Positions 18,903 through 28,704 of a DNA stretch of 64,000 nt are shown here, in pieces. The stretch lies in assembly GCF_011058215.1 (NCBI RefSeq), contig NZ_JAALFG010000001.1:129001-193000 (forward strand). Direction: 5' to 3'. The translations under genes were made by a program, and so were the position numbers. Under the pieces are notes generated by a model. That model had not been told where the DNA came from. It searched no databases and worked only from the letters and a program-made list of their open reading frames with translations. This DNA comes from Devosia aurantiaca (GTDB lineage Bacteria; Pseudomonadota; Alphaproteobacteria; Rhizobiales; Devosiaceae). The first letter of the stretch is position 1. Each line of letters opens with the position of its first letter.

Positions 18903-19859
18903 TTATTGGACAAGACCAGCGTCCTTCAGGATCTGGCCCTGTGTCTCGGTTTCTTCGGCAATGAAGGCACCGAACTCATCACCGGCAAGGAAGAAGTCTT
19001 CCCAACCCTGGGTGGCGAGAACCTGCTTCCAGGCATCGCTCTGCGACAGCTGGGTGAAGCGATCGACCCAAAGAGCGGTGTTTTCTTCCGGAGCGCCGGG
19101 AGCCGCAAGGATGCCGCGCCAGTTGGCGAGTTCCACCGGGTATCCGGCTTCGGTGAAGGTCGGGACGTCGGGCAGGTTTTCGCGACGCTCGGCCGAGGTC
19201 ACGGCGAGGATCTTGATGCGGCCCTGTTCAGCGAACTGGCCAAATTCGGACGTACCCGAAACGCCCGCGGTCAGCGTGCCGTTAACGATGGCGGTGACCG
19301 TTTCGGCGCCCGAAGTCTGCGGGATGTAGTTGAGGTCGGCGACCGAAATGCCGCCTTCCTGCGCGAGAAGCGCCAGTGCGATGTGGTCGACGCCACCGGC
19401 CGAACCGCCACCGAGCGGATGCGCGCCGGGATCGGCCTTGATGGCTTCAACGAGGTCGGCCAGCGTGTTGTAGGGCGAGTCAGCGGCCACGGCGACCACG
19501 AGATATTCGGCGGTCATGCGGGCGACCGGCTTGAACTCGGCCAGGTTGATCGGCGAATTGTTGAGCTCAATCGCGCCCACCGTAATGGCGCCGAACACGG
19601 CCAGCGCATCGGGCTGGCCCGACGAGGTGCCCAGGAACTCGGCAAGACCAACAGTGCCGCCGGCACCGCCGGTATTGGTGAAGTTGACGCCTTCGGTATA
19701 AATGCCGGCATCGTTCATGGCCTGGAAGGCCTGGCGGCCAAGGCCATCCCAGCCGCCACCCGGATTGGCCGGCAGCATCACATTGACCTGGGCCTGCGCG
19801 GCGCCGGTGGCGAGGGCGCCGAATAGCGCCAGGGACGCCAGGGCTGTCTTGATCTTCAT
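18903..19859 (-). CDS. tctC: Tripartite tricarboxylate transporter substrate-binding protein TctC
   Basis: 318-aa periplasmic binding protein (Bug family) capturing the carboxylate substrate. Signal peptide MKIKTALASLALFGALATGA with cleavage after AQA. Mature part begins VNVMLPANPGGGWDGLGRQA, the family opening, and includes FTNTGGAGGTVGLAEF. An AGGAGG RBS precedes the ATG. First gene of the minus-strand prp/tct operon, divergent from prpC with candidate operators in between. Confidence 0.92.
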   Translation of the reverse strand: MKIKTALASLALFGALATGAAQAQVNVMLPANPGGGWDGLGRQAFQAMNDAGIYTEGVNFTNTGGAGGTVGLAEFLGTSSGQPDALAVFGAITVGAIELNNSPINLAEFKPVARMTAEYLVVAVAADSPYNTLADLVEAIKADPGAHPLGGGSAGGVDHIALALLAQEGGISVADLNYIPQTSGAETVTAIVNGTLTAGVSGTSEFGQFAEQGRIKILAVTSAERRENLPDVPTFTEAGYPVELANWRGILAAPGAPEENTALWVDRFTQLSQSDAWKQVLATQGWEDFFLAGDEFGAFIAEETETQGQILKDAGLVQ

Positions 19860-19882
19860 TAAATCCTCCTTGCGAACGGGTC

Positions 19883-19893
19883 TTTTGTCGACA
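19883..19893. promoter_or_regulatory. Candidate GntR operator, site 1 (TTTTGTCGACA)
   Basis: TGTCGACA (19886-19893) is a perfect 8-bp palindrome of the TGTNNACA type used by FCD GntR regulators. With the flanking TTT it is an 11-nt inverted partner (10 of 11 matches) of TGTTGACAAAA at 19949-19959. Located just upstream of tctC. Match seen; binding inferred. Confidence 0.45.
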
Positions 19894-19948
19894 TAATCCC
19901 GTCTTGTCGGCTAGCCTATGATAAGTTAGAGCCTGAGTTCAATCGTTC

Positions 19949-19959
19949 TGTTGACAAAA
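19949..19959. promoter_or_regulatory. Candidate GntR operator, site 2 / prpC promoter element
   Basis: TGTTGACAAAA, inverted counterpart of site 1. It contains TTGACA, which could be a -35 element, but it lies only about 25 bp from the prpC start codon at 19980, so an operator role is more likely. Confidence 0.4.
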
Positions 19960-19979
19960 ATGTGCGAGGATGGGTGTCC

Positions 19980-21117
19980 ATGACTGCGTTCAAGCCAAAG
20001 AAATCGGTGGCCCTTTCAGGGGTGGTTGCCGGCAATACGGCGCTCTGCACCGTTGGCCGCAGCGGCAACGATCTTCATTATCGCGGCTACGACATTCTGG
20101 ACCTGGCGCGGCAATGCAGTTTCGAGGAAGTCGCCCACCTTCTGGTGCACGGAACCCTGCCAAACCGGCAGGAACTGGCGGCTTACGAGCGGAAATTGCA
20201 GGCTTTGCGCGGCCTGCCGGACGTGGTGAAGCGCGCGCTCGAAGTCTTGCCGGCAGCGACGCATCCGATGGATGTCTTGCGCACCGGAGTTTCGGTTCTC
20301 GGTTGTGTGCTGCCCGAAGCGCATGACCATAACGGCAGCGGCGCCCGCGACATCGCCGACAAGCTCCTAGCTTCGACCGGCTCGATGCTGCTCTATTGGT
20401 ACCACTTCGCCCATAATGGCCGTCGCATCGAAACAGAAACTGTCGACAAAACCATCGGCGGTCACTTTCTGACGCTTTTGCATGGAGGGGTCCAGGACCC
20501 CTCGCATGAACAGGCTATGAACGTCTCGCTGATCCTTTACGCCGAGCACGAGTTCAACGCCTCGACCTTTACCGCCCGCACCATCGCCGGCACCGGTTCG
20601 GACATGTATTCGGCGATCGCCGGCGCCATCGGCGCGCTGCGCGGCCCCAAGCATGGCGGCGCCAACGAAGTCGCCTTCGATATCCAGAAGCGCTACCGGA
20701 CGGCGGACGAAGCCGAGGCCGACATTCGCGCCCGGGTCGAGGCCAGGGAAGTCATCATCGGCTTCGGCCATCCCGTCTATACGATTTCGGATCCACGCAA
20801 TGTGGTGATCAAGGACGTGGCCCGTTCGCTTTCGGAGGCGGCGGGCACGACAAGGCTTTTCGACATTGCCGAGCGCATCGAGACGACCATGGCCGATGCC
20901 AAGAAGATGTTCCCCAATCTCGATTGGTTCAGCGCCGTTTCCTATAATGCCATGGGCGTGCCGACCGCCATGTTCACCCCGCTCTTCGTTATTGCCCGCA
21001 CGGCAGGCTGGGGCCGCGCATGTGATCGAGCAGCGCGAGGACAACAAGATCATCCGCCCCTCGGCCAATTATACCGGGCCCGAAGACCTCGAATTCATTC
21101 CCATCGATCGCCGCTGA
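19980..21117 (+). CDS. prpC: 2-methylcitrate synthase, frame broken at 21010
   Basis: Condenses propionyl-CoA with oxaloacetate to 2-methylcitrate. From its opening ([20 protein letters not shown]) it closely follows E. coli PrpC as I recall it, including [15 protein letters not shown], the catalytic region [22 protein letters not shown] and [16 protein letters not shown] run at 21010-21013 has one G too many; removing it restores [20 protein letters not shown] and the stop at 21117, giving 378 aa. Start ATG 19980. Divergent from tctC and followed 9 nt later by prpB. Confidence 0.92.
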
Positions 21118-21126
21118 GACACACCG

Positions 21127-22037
21127 ATGCCCTATCTCGTTTCCGCTGACCTCCCCACCGCCCCAGCCGGCGAACGTTTCCGCGCCCTGATCGAACGCGG
21201 CGGTATCCTCAAGCTCCCCGGCGCCCATAACGGCATGGCAAGCCTCCAGGCCAAGGCGGCGGGCTTTGAGGCGCTCTACCTTTCGGGCGCCGCGATGACC
21301 GCATCGATGGGCCTGCCCGATCTTGGGATCATCACCGTCGATGAAGTGAGCTTCTTTATTCGCCAGATTGCGCGATCAAGCGGACTGCCGCTCCTTGTCG
21401 ATGGCGATACCGGCTATGGCGAAGCGCTCAACGTCATGCATATGGTCCGCACATTCGAGGATGCCGGCGCCGGCGCCGTTCATATCGAAGACCAGTTGCT
21501 TCCTAAAAAATGCGGCCATCTCAACGACAAGAAGCTCGCGACGGCCCATGACATGGCCGCCAAGGTCGCCGCTGCCGCCCGGGCGCGCCGTCACCTCTAT
21601 ATCGTCGCCCGCACCGATGCGGCGGCCAGCGAAGGCATGGACGGCGCCGTTGCCCGCGCCAAAATGTATATGGAAGCGGGCGCCGACGCGATCTTCCCCG
21701 AGGCCCTGACCACGGCCAACATGTTCCGCGAATTTGCCGCCCGCATGCCGGGCGTCCCCTCCTCGCCAACATGACCGAATTCGGCCGCACGCCGTTCTTT
21801 ACCGCCAGCGAATTCGAAGCCATGGGCTACCGCATGGTGATCTGGCCGGTGTCGTCGCTGCGCGTCGCCAACAAGGCGCAGGAAAAGCTTTATGCGACGC
21901 TGGCCCGCAATGGCTCGACCCAGGCGATGGTGCCCGAAATGCAGACGCGCGCCGAGCTCTATGAAAAGATCGGGCTGGCCGATTACGAGGCCCTGGATGC
22001 GTCCATCGTTGCAACCATCGTGCCCGAGCCGGTCTGA
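21127..22037 (+). CDS. prpB: Methylisocitrate lyase, frame broken at 21756-21759
   Basis: Cleaves 2-methylisocitrate to pyruvate and succinate. PEP mutase/isocitrate lyase superfamily barrel with [18 protein letters not shown], the metal site DGDTGYGEA and the catalytic loop Cys in [13 protein letters not shown] run at 21756-21759 lacks one C; adding it joins [19 protein letters not shown] and extends the protein to the stop at 22037 (about 303 aa, normal for PrpB). With prpC and the prpD-like gene this completes the methylcitrate cycle except the aconitase step. Its 3' end overlaps the convergent nrdI by about 55 nt. Confidence 0.9.
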
Positions 22038-22429
22038 GCCCAGAAGCGGGCGAGCCCGTCCTTGACCGCGACCACGTCCTCCGCTGTGCCCAAAAGCTCG
22101 AAGCGATAAAGCAGCGGCACGGCGCATTTTTGCGCCACGATGTCGCCGGCGAGGGCATAGCCGGTACCGAAATTGGTATTGCCGGCGGCGATGACGCCGC
22201 GGATCAGCTCGCGATTGGTCTTGTTGTTGAGAAAACGGATCACCGGCTTGGGCACCGCGCCCTTGCCGTCGCCGCCTCCATAAGTGGGCAGCACCAGGAC
22301 AAAGGGTTCGTCGACCGTGGGCGGCTCCGAAGCGGCATCGACCGGCAGCCGCGTGCTCGGTAGCCCGAGCTTTTGCACGAAGCGATGGGTGTTTTCAGAG
22401 CTGGACGAATAGTAGACGAGGTTTGCCAT
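21983..22429 (-). CDS. nrdI: NrdI-like flavodoxin
   Basis: Small flavoprotein that normally supplies the oxidant for assembling the dimanganese-tyrosyl radical of class Ib ribonucleotide reductase. It has the FMN-binding loop [17 protein letters not shown] and the second loop PTYGGG with [11 protein letters not shown], both typical of NrdI. ATG 22429 (MANLVYYSS) gives 148 aa; a longer start at 22468 exists. Unusually, nrdH, nrdE and nrdF are not adjacent. The C-terminus overlaps prpB on the opposite strand. Confidence 0.82.
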   Translation of the reverse strand: MANLVYYSSSSENTHRFVQKLGLPSTRLPVDAASEPPTVDEPFVLVLPTYGGGDGKGAVPKPVIRFLNNKTNRELIRGVIAAGNTNFGTGYALAGDIVAQKCAVPLLYRFELLGTAEDVVAVKDGLARFWAQTGSGTMVATMDASRAS

Positions 22430-22496
22430 CAGGGCGGCAGCGTTGGTCGATTCACTCCGGCCCGTCAACGCATAGCCTCAAGCTGTCGATGCACGG

Positions 22497-23072
22497 CTAG
22501 CCGAAGTCTGCCGGCGTGTCGAAGTCGGCGAGCTCGCCTTCTCCGGAGATGACGATCTGAGCCTGGCGCAAGAGGTGGCGGGCGCCCTGGTCTCCGGTGA
22601 GGGCCATGAGTTCCGGGAAATGTTGTGCAGCGAAGATCGCCGGTGGGGTGGGTGGAGCGTCCGGGTGCGCAGCCGAGGCGGCGACGCCATTGGGGGTGTG
22701 GTCCAGAACGTCGACCAGGTGGAGCAGGTGCTCGGCGGTAATGAAGGGCATGTCGGCGAGGCAGATCAGCACGAAATTGGCATCGCGCTTGGCGGCTTCC
22801 GCCACGCCGAGTGCGAGGGATGAGGCCTGGCCCTGGGCGCTGTCAGGGTTGATGAGGACGGAAAAGCCTCGATCGGCGAAGAGGGTGGTGAGCGGCGAGT
22901 TGTCCTGGCAGACGGCGATGTGATGAGCGAAATCGAGGCGGGAAAGGGTTTCCGCGCAATGCTGGACGAGGGGCTGGCCATCGAGATCGGCGAGAAGCTT
23001 GTCGTCGGCGCCGAAGCGGCGGGAGAGGCCGGCCGCGAGGACCACGACGGCGCCCTGGTCTGGCTCAACCAT
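22497..23072 (-). CDS. Nucleotidyltransferase of the MocA/MobA type
   Basis: 191 aa. N-terminal GT-A-like NTP-binding motif VVLAAGLSRRFGADDKLLADL and metal-binding ICLADMPFI, the signature of molybdenum cofactor cytidylyl- or guanylyltransferases (MocA/MobA). It overlaps the upstream XdhC-like gene by 8 nt. The pair is normally involved in equipping molybdenum hydroxylases with their cofactor, but no molybdoenzyme gene is in the window. Confidence 0.85.
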   Translation of the reverse strand: MVEPDQGAVVVLAAGLSRRFGADDKLLADLDGQPLVQHCAETLSRLDFAHHIAVCQDNSPLTTLFADRGFSVLINPDSAQGQASSLALGVAEAAKRDANFVLICLADMPFITAEHLLHLVDVLDHTPNGVAASAAHPDAPPTPPAIFAAQHFPELMALTGDQGARHLLRQAQIVISGEGELADFDTPADFG

Positions 23073-24075
23073 CCAGCCGCACGCGAGCGTCGGTGATTTC
23101 GCCGAGCACCGAGATGGCCAGGGCCGAGGCGGTGCGGGTCGGGCCGAACAGTCCGATAGGTCCGTTCAGCGCCGCAATGCGGCTGTCGCTGACACCGGCA
23201 GCTTCGAGCCGTGACACGCGCGCGGCATGGGTGCGGCGGCTGCCCAGGGCACCGACATAGAAGGGATCGTAGCCGAGCGCGCTTTCGAGAAGCCGCATTT
23301 CCTTGAAGCGGTCGTGCAGCAGAAACACGATGGCAGTGAAGGGGTCAGCGGGCAGCTCGGGCAGGTCGGCGCCATCGAGAAGGGTAACGGCAGCGCCGAA
23401 AGTTTGAACCTGATCCGAGCCAGCCTCGGCCGTCATATAGGCGCGCACCGGCAGTCCGGCGGCGCAGCCGAGACGGGCCAGCGCTACCAGTTCGTGTCCT
23501 TCGCCGATCAGCAAAAGCTGCGTTAGCGGATGATAGTGACGGACGAAAACGAACGCCTGCCATTCGCTGCGCGCCCGCGGCGCCGAATGCGGTGTGAGCT
23601 TGACGCTTGACGCTGCCGTATCGAAGCGGAGGGAAAAGGTCTTGCGCGCGGCGAGCAGGTTCAGCGCTTCTGCGATGATCGTGGCATCGGGCCGAACATG
23701 GACATGGACATCGATGCTGCCGCCGCAGGGCAGGCGTATGTCGATGAATTTCGAACCCGTACCGAAGCGCAGGATTTCGTCTTTCCCGGCTTCGATGGCG
23801 CGCATGGCTTCGGCCGCGACCGCAGCTTCGACGCAGCCGCCAGAGACGTAGCCACAATAGCGGCCATCGGCCAGAACCGCCATTTGCGCCCCGAGCCCGC
23901 GCGGCGCGCCACCGGAAATGTCGATAATGGTGAGGAGCGCGCCGGGCACGCCGTGTTCGAGGCCCAATGAGAGCAGCGTGAATACCGACGCCGGATCGTC
24001 AGGATCTAGACCGACGTCATAGGGCAGTGCCGCAAAGGCAATGCCTGGTTCCTCGATAGCCGCGGCGTCCAGCAT
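23065..24075 (-). CDS. XdhC/CoxI family molybdoenzyme maturation protein
   Basis: 336 aa. N-terminal XdhC/CoxI domain with ISGGAPRGLGAQMAVL and GYVSGGCVEAAVA, and a C-terminal Rossmann-type domain (QLLLIGEGHELVALARL, then FYVGALGSRRTHAARV). Such proteins bind and insert sulfurated molybdenum cofactor into xanthine-dehydrogenase-type enzymes. Coupled to the downstream MocA-like gene by an 8-nt overlap. Its molybdoenzyme client must lie elsewhere. Confidence 0.9.
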   Translation of the reverse strand: MLDAAAIEEPGIAFAALPYDVGLDPDDPASVFTLLSLGLEHGVPGALLTIIDISGGAPRGLGAQMAVLADGRYCGYVSGGCVEAAVAAEAMRAIEAGKDEILRFGTGSKFIDIRLPCGGSIDVHVHVRPDATIIAEALNLLAARKTFSLRFDTAASSVKLTPHSAPRARSEWQAFVFVRHYHPLTQLLLIGEGHELVALARLGCAAGLPVRAYMTAEAGSDQVQTFGAAVTLLDGADLPELPADPFTAIVFLLHDRFKEMRLLESALGYDPFYVGALGSRRTHAARVSRLEAAGVSDSRIAALNGPIGLFGPTRTASALAISVLGEITDARVRLDG

Positions 24076-24132
24076 GGATCCTCCTCCGTGCGTGTCGCTA
24101 CGCTACAGCCACTAGGAGAGATGTGCCAGCGG

Positions 24133-25145
24133 CTATGCGCCGAGCTTGACCATGACCTTGGTGAAGTCGCCCGGCGCCTGGTGCCAGGCCTCGAGGGCAC
24201 GGGGGCATCCTCAAGGCTCACTGTTTCCGAAACTACGAGATCGCCGGCACCGGGATGGGTGCTGAGCCACTCGATGACGGCTTCGAAATCCGCGGGCGTG
24301 GCGTTGCGCGAGCCGCGGATGTCGAGCTCCTTGGTCAAAAACACCTTGGTGTCATAAGCGATCGGCGCCTTGGCATAGCCGACATAGACGACGCGTCCGG
24401 TCGAAGCGACGAGGTCTACGGCCTGGAGAAAAGTCGCTTCGGCGCCGACGGCTTCGATGACCACGTCCGGCCCTTCCGGCACGAGGGCACGCAAGCGGTC
24501 ACCGAGGCCCGCACCGCCTTCGAGGACGTGAGCGGCCCCTAGCGCCTTGGCGGTTTCGAGCTTGCCGGGGCTGAGGTCGGCGGAAATGACGGTCGCCCCG
24601 GCGCGCAAGGCACCCATGATGATGCCGAGCCCGATCATGCCGCAGCCCAGCACCAAGACGGTCTCGCCATTTGTAACAGCGGCGCGGCGCACGGCGTGAA
24701 AACCGACGGCACAGGGCTCGATCAGCGCCAAGTCGCGCAGGGCCATGCCATCGACGGGCAAGACCTTGCCGGCGGGAACGACGACGCGGCCGGTCATTGC
24801 GCCTTCGCGCTGCACGCCCATGGTCTCGTTCAAGGCGCAGGCATTGGGCTTTCCGCCGCGGCAGGCTTTGCACTGGCCGCAATTGAAATAGGGGATCACC
24901 GTCACCGACTGGCCGATCTCCAGTCCGTCGACGCCCGGTCCAACTGCAGCGACCGTGCCGGCGATCTCGTGCCCCGGAACGCGCGGATAGCTCACCAGCG
25001 GGTTGAGGCCGCGGTAGGAGGTGAGGTCCGAGCCGCAATAGCCGACATAGGCCACGTCGATCGCCACTTCGCCTTGAGCGGGCACAGGCACGTCGATGTC
25101 GGCGATTTCCGCCAGTCCGGGTTTGGTAATGCGTAGCGCCTGCAT
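24133..25145 (-). CDS. Zinc-dependent alcohol/sugar dehydrogenase, frame broken at 24201
   Basis: Medium-chain dehydrogenase. Catalytic zinc region C37-G-S-D and GHE (His59), structural zinc cysteines Cys89, Cys92, Cys95 and Cys103 (NCGQCKACRGGKPNAC), NAD-binding VLVLGCGMIGLGII. A G5 run at 24201-24205 lacks one G. Restoring it gives the family-like end DAPRALEAWHQAPGDFTKV and a stop at 24133-24135 (337 aa). ATG 25145 is favoured over 25178. It lies just downstream of the GntR regulator of the sugar cluster, so a role with L-fucose-type or L-galactonate-type substrates is plausible. Confidence 0.85.
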
Positions 25146-25168
25146 GGCAAAACTCTTTCGTCTAAAGC

Positions 25169-25861
25169 TCAGTCCCACGCCTTCATCATCGCGGCGGTGA
25201 CAAAATCGAGGTGGTCGGCCATGGCGTCCCGTGCCGCATCGGCGTCGCCGTGGACGATAGCTTCGACCACCTTGCTGTGGTCGATGAAAATATGTTCGCG
25301 GACTTCGGCCATAGCGCCCAGATGTTCATGGAAGCGCGTGTCGACCACTTCGGAGCGAGAATTCCAGAGCAGGTCGAGAATTTCACGCAGCATCGAATTG
25401 CCCGACGCATCGGCAATGGTCATGTGCATCATGCGATCGCTGTCGGTCGACCAGAGACCGTTGGCCTTGTCGGCACCCAGGCGCTCGATGCTGAGCTTGA
25501 GGCGAGCCTTGCCCTCGGCCGAAATATGCTGGCTGGCAAGCACAGCCGCTTCCGGCTCGAGCAAGCGCCGCACTTCCATGATTTCGAGGGGTGAATGGTT
25601 TTCGTCCGGGAGGGCCGCACCGGCCTTGCCCTGATCGCGCACAAAGGCACCGACGCCAACCCGCACCTCGACAAAGCCCGCAACCTCAAGCGCGATCAGC
25701 GCTTCGCGCACCGTTGGCCGCGATACATTGAGGCTCGTCGCCAGGTCGCGCTCGGACGGCAATTGCTGCCCAGCTTCGACCGCACCCAGCAGGATCTGGT
25801 CCCGGATCTGGTCGGCGATCTGGATATAAAGTTTGCGGTTGGAAACGGCTTGAAGTTTCAT
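25169..25861 (-). CDS. GntR family (FadR subfamily) regulator of the sugar cluster
   Basis: 230 aa with N-terminal winged helix (QLPSERDLATSLNVSRPTVR) and C-terminal FCD domain, which binds metal and a sugar acid in related proteins. GGGGAGC precedes the ATG at 25861. Divergent from the sugar ABC transporter operon; a perfect TGGTNNNACCA dyad lies between them at 25926-25936. It probably represses the cluster until a pathway intermediate such as L-fuconate appears (inference). Confidence 0.88.
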   Translation of the reverse strand: MKLQAVSNRKLYIQIADQIRDQILLGAVEAGQQLPSERDLATSLNVSRPTVREALIALEVAGFVEVRVGVGAFVRDQGKAGAALPDENHSPLEIMEVRRLLEPEAAVLASQHISAEGKARLKLSIERLGADKANGLWSTDSDRMMHMTIADASGNSMLREILDLLWNSRSEVVDTRFHEHLGAMAEVREHIFIDHSKVVEAIVHGDADAARDAMADHLDFVTAAMMKAWD

Positions 25862-25925
25862 TGCTCCCCGAGACAGTCGTTGCCGTCTCGCTCAAACCTT
25901 AGCGCAGAGTTTCGCGCTGGTCTAC

Positions 25926-25936
25926 TGGTATGACCA
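25926..25936. promoter_or_regulatory. Candidate FadR-type operator TGGTATGACCA
   Basis: Perfect TGGT-N3-ACCA dyad, the consensus form for FadR-subfamily regulators, placed in the 160-bp divergent intergenic region between the gntR gene and the ABC transporter. Sequence seen; regulator assignment inferred from position. Confidence 0.5.
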
Positions 25937-26020
25937 CTTGACAGCCTATTCGATTTGAAATTCACTCGGGCAGGTCAAGACGGCTCCATGAGAGATGCTG
26001 CGGACCTTGGGAGGATGAGG

Positions 26021-27573
26021 ATGTCAGGTCAGGAGCGATCCATGTCCGCGGGTGCCGGTGTGCAGCCGCTGGTCGTGATGACCGAGATCGACAAATCCTT
26101 CCCCGGCGTCCGCGCGCTGTCCAAGGCCCGTTTCGAACTTTTGCCCGGCGAGGTGCATGCGTTGATGGGCGAGAACGGCGCCGGCAAGTCGACGCTGATG
26201 AAGATCCTCTCGGGCGTCTACACCCGCGATGCCGGGACGGTGCTCCTGAACGGGCAGCCGGTGGAGATCAGCTCGCCGCGCCAGGCGCAGGATTTGGGCA
26301 TCGGCATCATCCATCAGGAACTGGCGCTGATGCGCGACCTGACGGCGGCGCAGAACATATTCATCGGCCGCGAGCCGCGCCGCTTCGGCATCCTCGATGA
26401 AGGCCAGCTCAACCGCGACGCCGCCGCGATCTTCCAGTCGATGAACCTAAAGCTCGAGCCGACGGTCAAGGTCGAGACGCTGACCATTGCCAAGCAGCAG
26501 ATGGTCGAGATTGCTAAGGCGCTGTCCTATCGCTCGCGCGTCCTGATCATGGACGAGCCGACGGCGGCGCTCAACGACGCCGAAATCGCCGAACTCTTCG
26601 CCATCATCAACCGCCTCAAGGCGGAGGGGTGGGTGTCGTCTACATTTCGCACAAGATGGATGAGATCAAGCGCATCTCCGATCGCGTCACCATCATGCGC
26701 GACGGCGAATATGTCGGCACCGTGCCGGGCGCGGAAACGCCGATCGAAACCATTATTTCGATGATGGTCGGCCGCACGCTGTCCAACGACGCCCTGGTGA
26801 TCCCCGATACGGCGAGCCAGCCGGTGGCGCTCGAAGTGCGCAATCTCAACCGTGGCCGCGAAATCCGCGACGTCAGTTTTGCGGTGCGCAAGGGCGAGAT
26901 CCTGGGCTTTGCCGGTCTGATGGGTGCGGGTCGCACCGAGGTGGCGCGCGCCATTTTCGGGGCCGACCGGCGCGAAAGCGGCGACATCTTCGTGCATGGG
27001 CAGCGGGTCAGCATCTCGACGCCCAAGGATGCCGTCGCCGCCGGCATCGGCTACCTCTCCGAGGATCGCAAGCACTTCGGCCTCGCCACCGGGCTCGACG
27101 TCCGCAACAATGTGGCGCTGGCCAGTCTCGAGCGCTTCACCAGCCCCATCGGCGTGCTCGACGAAGCCGGCATGCAGCGCGAGGCGGTGAGCTATATTCG
27201 CCAGCTCGCGATCAAGACGCCCAGCGACACGCAGGAAGCGCGGCTCCTCTCTGGCGGCAACCAGCAGAAGGTCGTGATCGCCAAGTGGCTCCTGCGCGAC
27301 TGCGACATCCTGATTTTCGACGAACCGACACGCGGCATCGACGTGGGCGCCAAGTCGGAAATCTATAAGCTGCTCAATGCCTTGGCCGCCCAGGGCAAGG
27401 CCATCATCGTGATCTCCTCCGAGCTGCCCGAAGTGCTGCGCCTGTCGCACCGCATCGCCGTCATGTGCGAGGGACGCCTCACCGGCATCCTGCCCGGCGG
27501 CGCCAGCCAGGAAGAAATCATGGGCCTTGCGACCCTGCGCGAACCAGCCATGGCGGTGCGCCATGCCAGTTAG
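26021..27573 (+). CDS. Sugar ABC transporter ATP-binding protein, frame broken at 26626-26629
   Basis: Double-domain sugar ATPase of the RbsA/XylG class. First domain: Walker [11 protein letters not shown]-loop, Walker [12 protein letters not shown]. Second domain: GLMGAGRTE in the degenerate P-loop position, signature [18 protein letters not shown] and [14 protein letters not shown] run at 26626-26629 lacks one G; with it, [18 protein letters not shown] is continuous and the protein is about 517 aa. ATG 26021 follows GGGAGG by 6 nt. First gene of the sugar cluster operon. Confidence 0.88.
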
Positions 27574-27618
27574 CCGCCTCACCCTTCTTGCCGCCGTCCA
27601 CCTTTCGGGAGCACCAGC

Positions 27619-28620
27619 ATGACCGACACCACCGCCCCCGCCCCGGCCGCCAAGACCGGCCCCCGCATTTCCGGCGCCTTCCATCGGCTGCTTGCCTTTT
27701 CGGGCCTGATTGCGCTCATCGTCGCCTTTTCGCTGGCCTCGCCGAACTTCCTGCAGACGCAGAATATCCTCGCGATCCTGCAGGCGACTTCGGTCAATGG
27801 CGTCCTTGCCATCGCCGCGACGCTGGTGATCATCACTGGCGGCATCGATCTTTCGGTCGGCACGCTGATGACATTTTGCGCGGTCGTTGCCGGTGTCATC
27901 CTCACCTATTGGGGCCTGCCGCTGCCGGTGGGTATTTTGGGCGCAATCCTTGCCGGCGCTGCCAGCGGCCTCGTCTCGGGCACCATCATCGCCAAGCTCA
28001 AGGTGCCGCCCTTTATCGCCACCCTGGGCATGATGCTGATCCTCAAGGGCCTGTCGCTGGTGATCTCGGGCACCAAGCCCATCTATTTCAACGACACGCC
28101 CGGCTTCAACCAGATCGCCCTGGGCTCCTTCATCGGGCAGATCTTCCCCGCCGTGCCGCTGCCCAATGGCGTGCTGGTGCTCTTTGCCGTGGCGCTGATA
28201 GCTGCCTTCGTGCTCTCCAAGACCGCGCTCGGCCGCTACACCTTTGCGCTCGGCAGCAACGAAGAGGCCGTGCGTCTTTCCGGCGTCAACATCGATCGCT
28301 GGAAGATCGCCGTCTACTCGGTGACGGGCGCCATCTGCGGCGTTGCCGGCCTCCTGATCGCAAGCCGCCTCAATTCGGCGCAGCCGGCGCTCGGCCAGGG
28401 CTATGAGCTCGACGCCATCGCGGCCGTGGTCATCGGCGGCACCTCGCTGTCAGGCGGCCGCGGCACCGTTCTGGGCACGCTGATCGGCGCGCTCATTATT
28501 TCCGTGCTGGCCAATGGCCTGCGCATCCTATCGGTGGCTCAGGAATGGCAGACGGTGGTGACCGGCTGCATCATCATCCTGGCCGTCTATGCCGACATAC
28601 TGCGGCGCCGCGCACTTTAG
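27619..28620 (+). CDS. Sugar ABC transporter permease (RbsC-like)
   Basis: 333-aa inner-membrane permease with eight to ten TM helices. Family marker IITGGIDLSVGTLMTF is present, as is GTIIAKLKVPPFIATLGMM and the late loop AAVVIGGTSLSGGRGT. Located between the ATPase gene and the binding protein gene in the same direction. Substrate is likely L-fucose or a related 6-deoxy/hexose sugar from pathway context. Confidence 0.9.
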   Translation: MTDTTAPAPAAKTGPRISGAFHRLLAFSGLIALIVAFSLASPNFLQTQNILAILQATSVNGVLAIAATLVIITGGIDLSVGTLMTFCAVVAGVILTYWGLPLPVGILGAILAGAASGLVSGTIIAKLKVPPFIATLGMMLILKGLSLVISGTKPIYFNDTPGFNQIALGSFIGQIFPAVPLPNGVLVLFAVALIAAFVLSKTALGRYTFALGSNEEAVRLSGVNIDRWKIAVYSVTGAICGVAGLLIASRLNSAQPALGQGYELDAIAAVVIGGTSLSGGRGTVLGTLIGALIISVLANGLRILSVAQEWQTVVTGCIIILAVYADILRRRAL

Positions 28621-28704
28621 GCGCCGACCCACCAACAGCGCTCCGGCGCCAACAAGAACAAGAAAATAGGCAAACGCTTCAACGCAGCATCTGGGAGGAA
28701 AACC

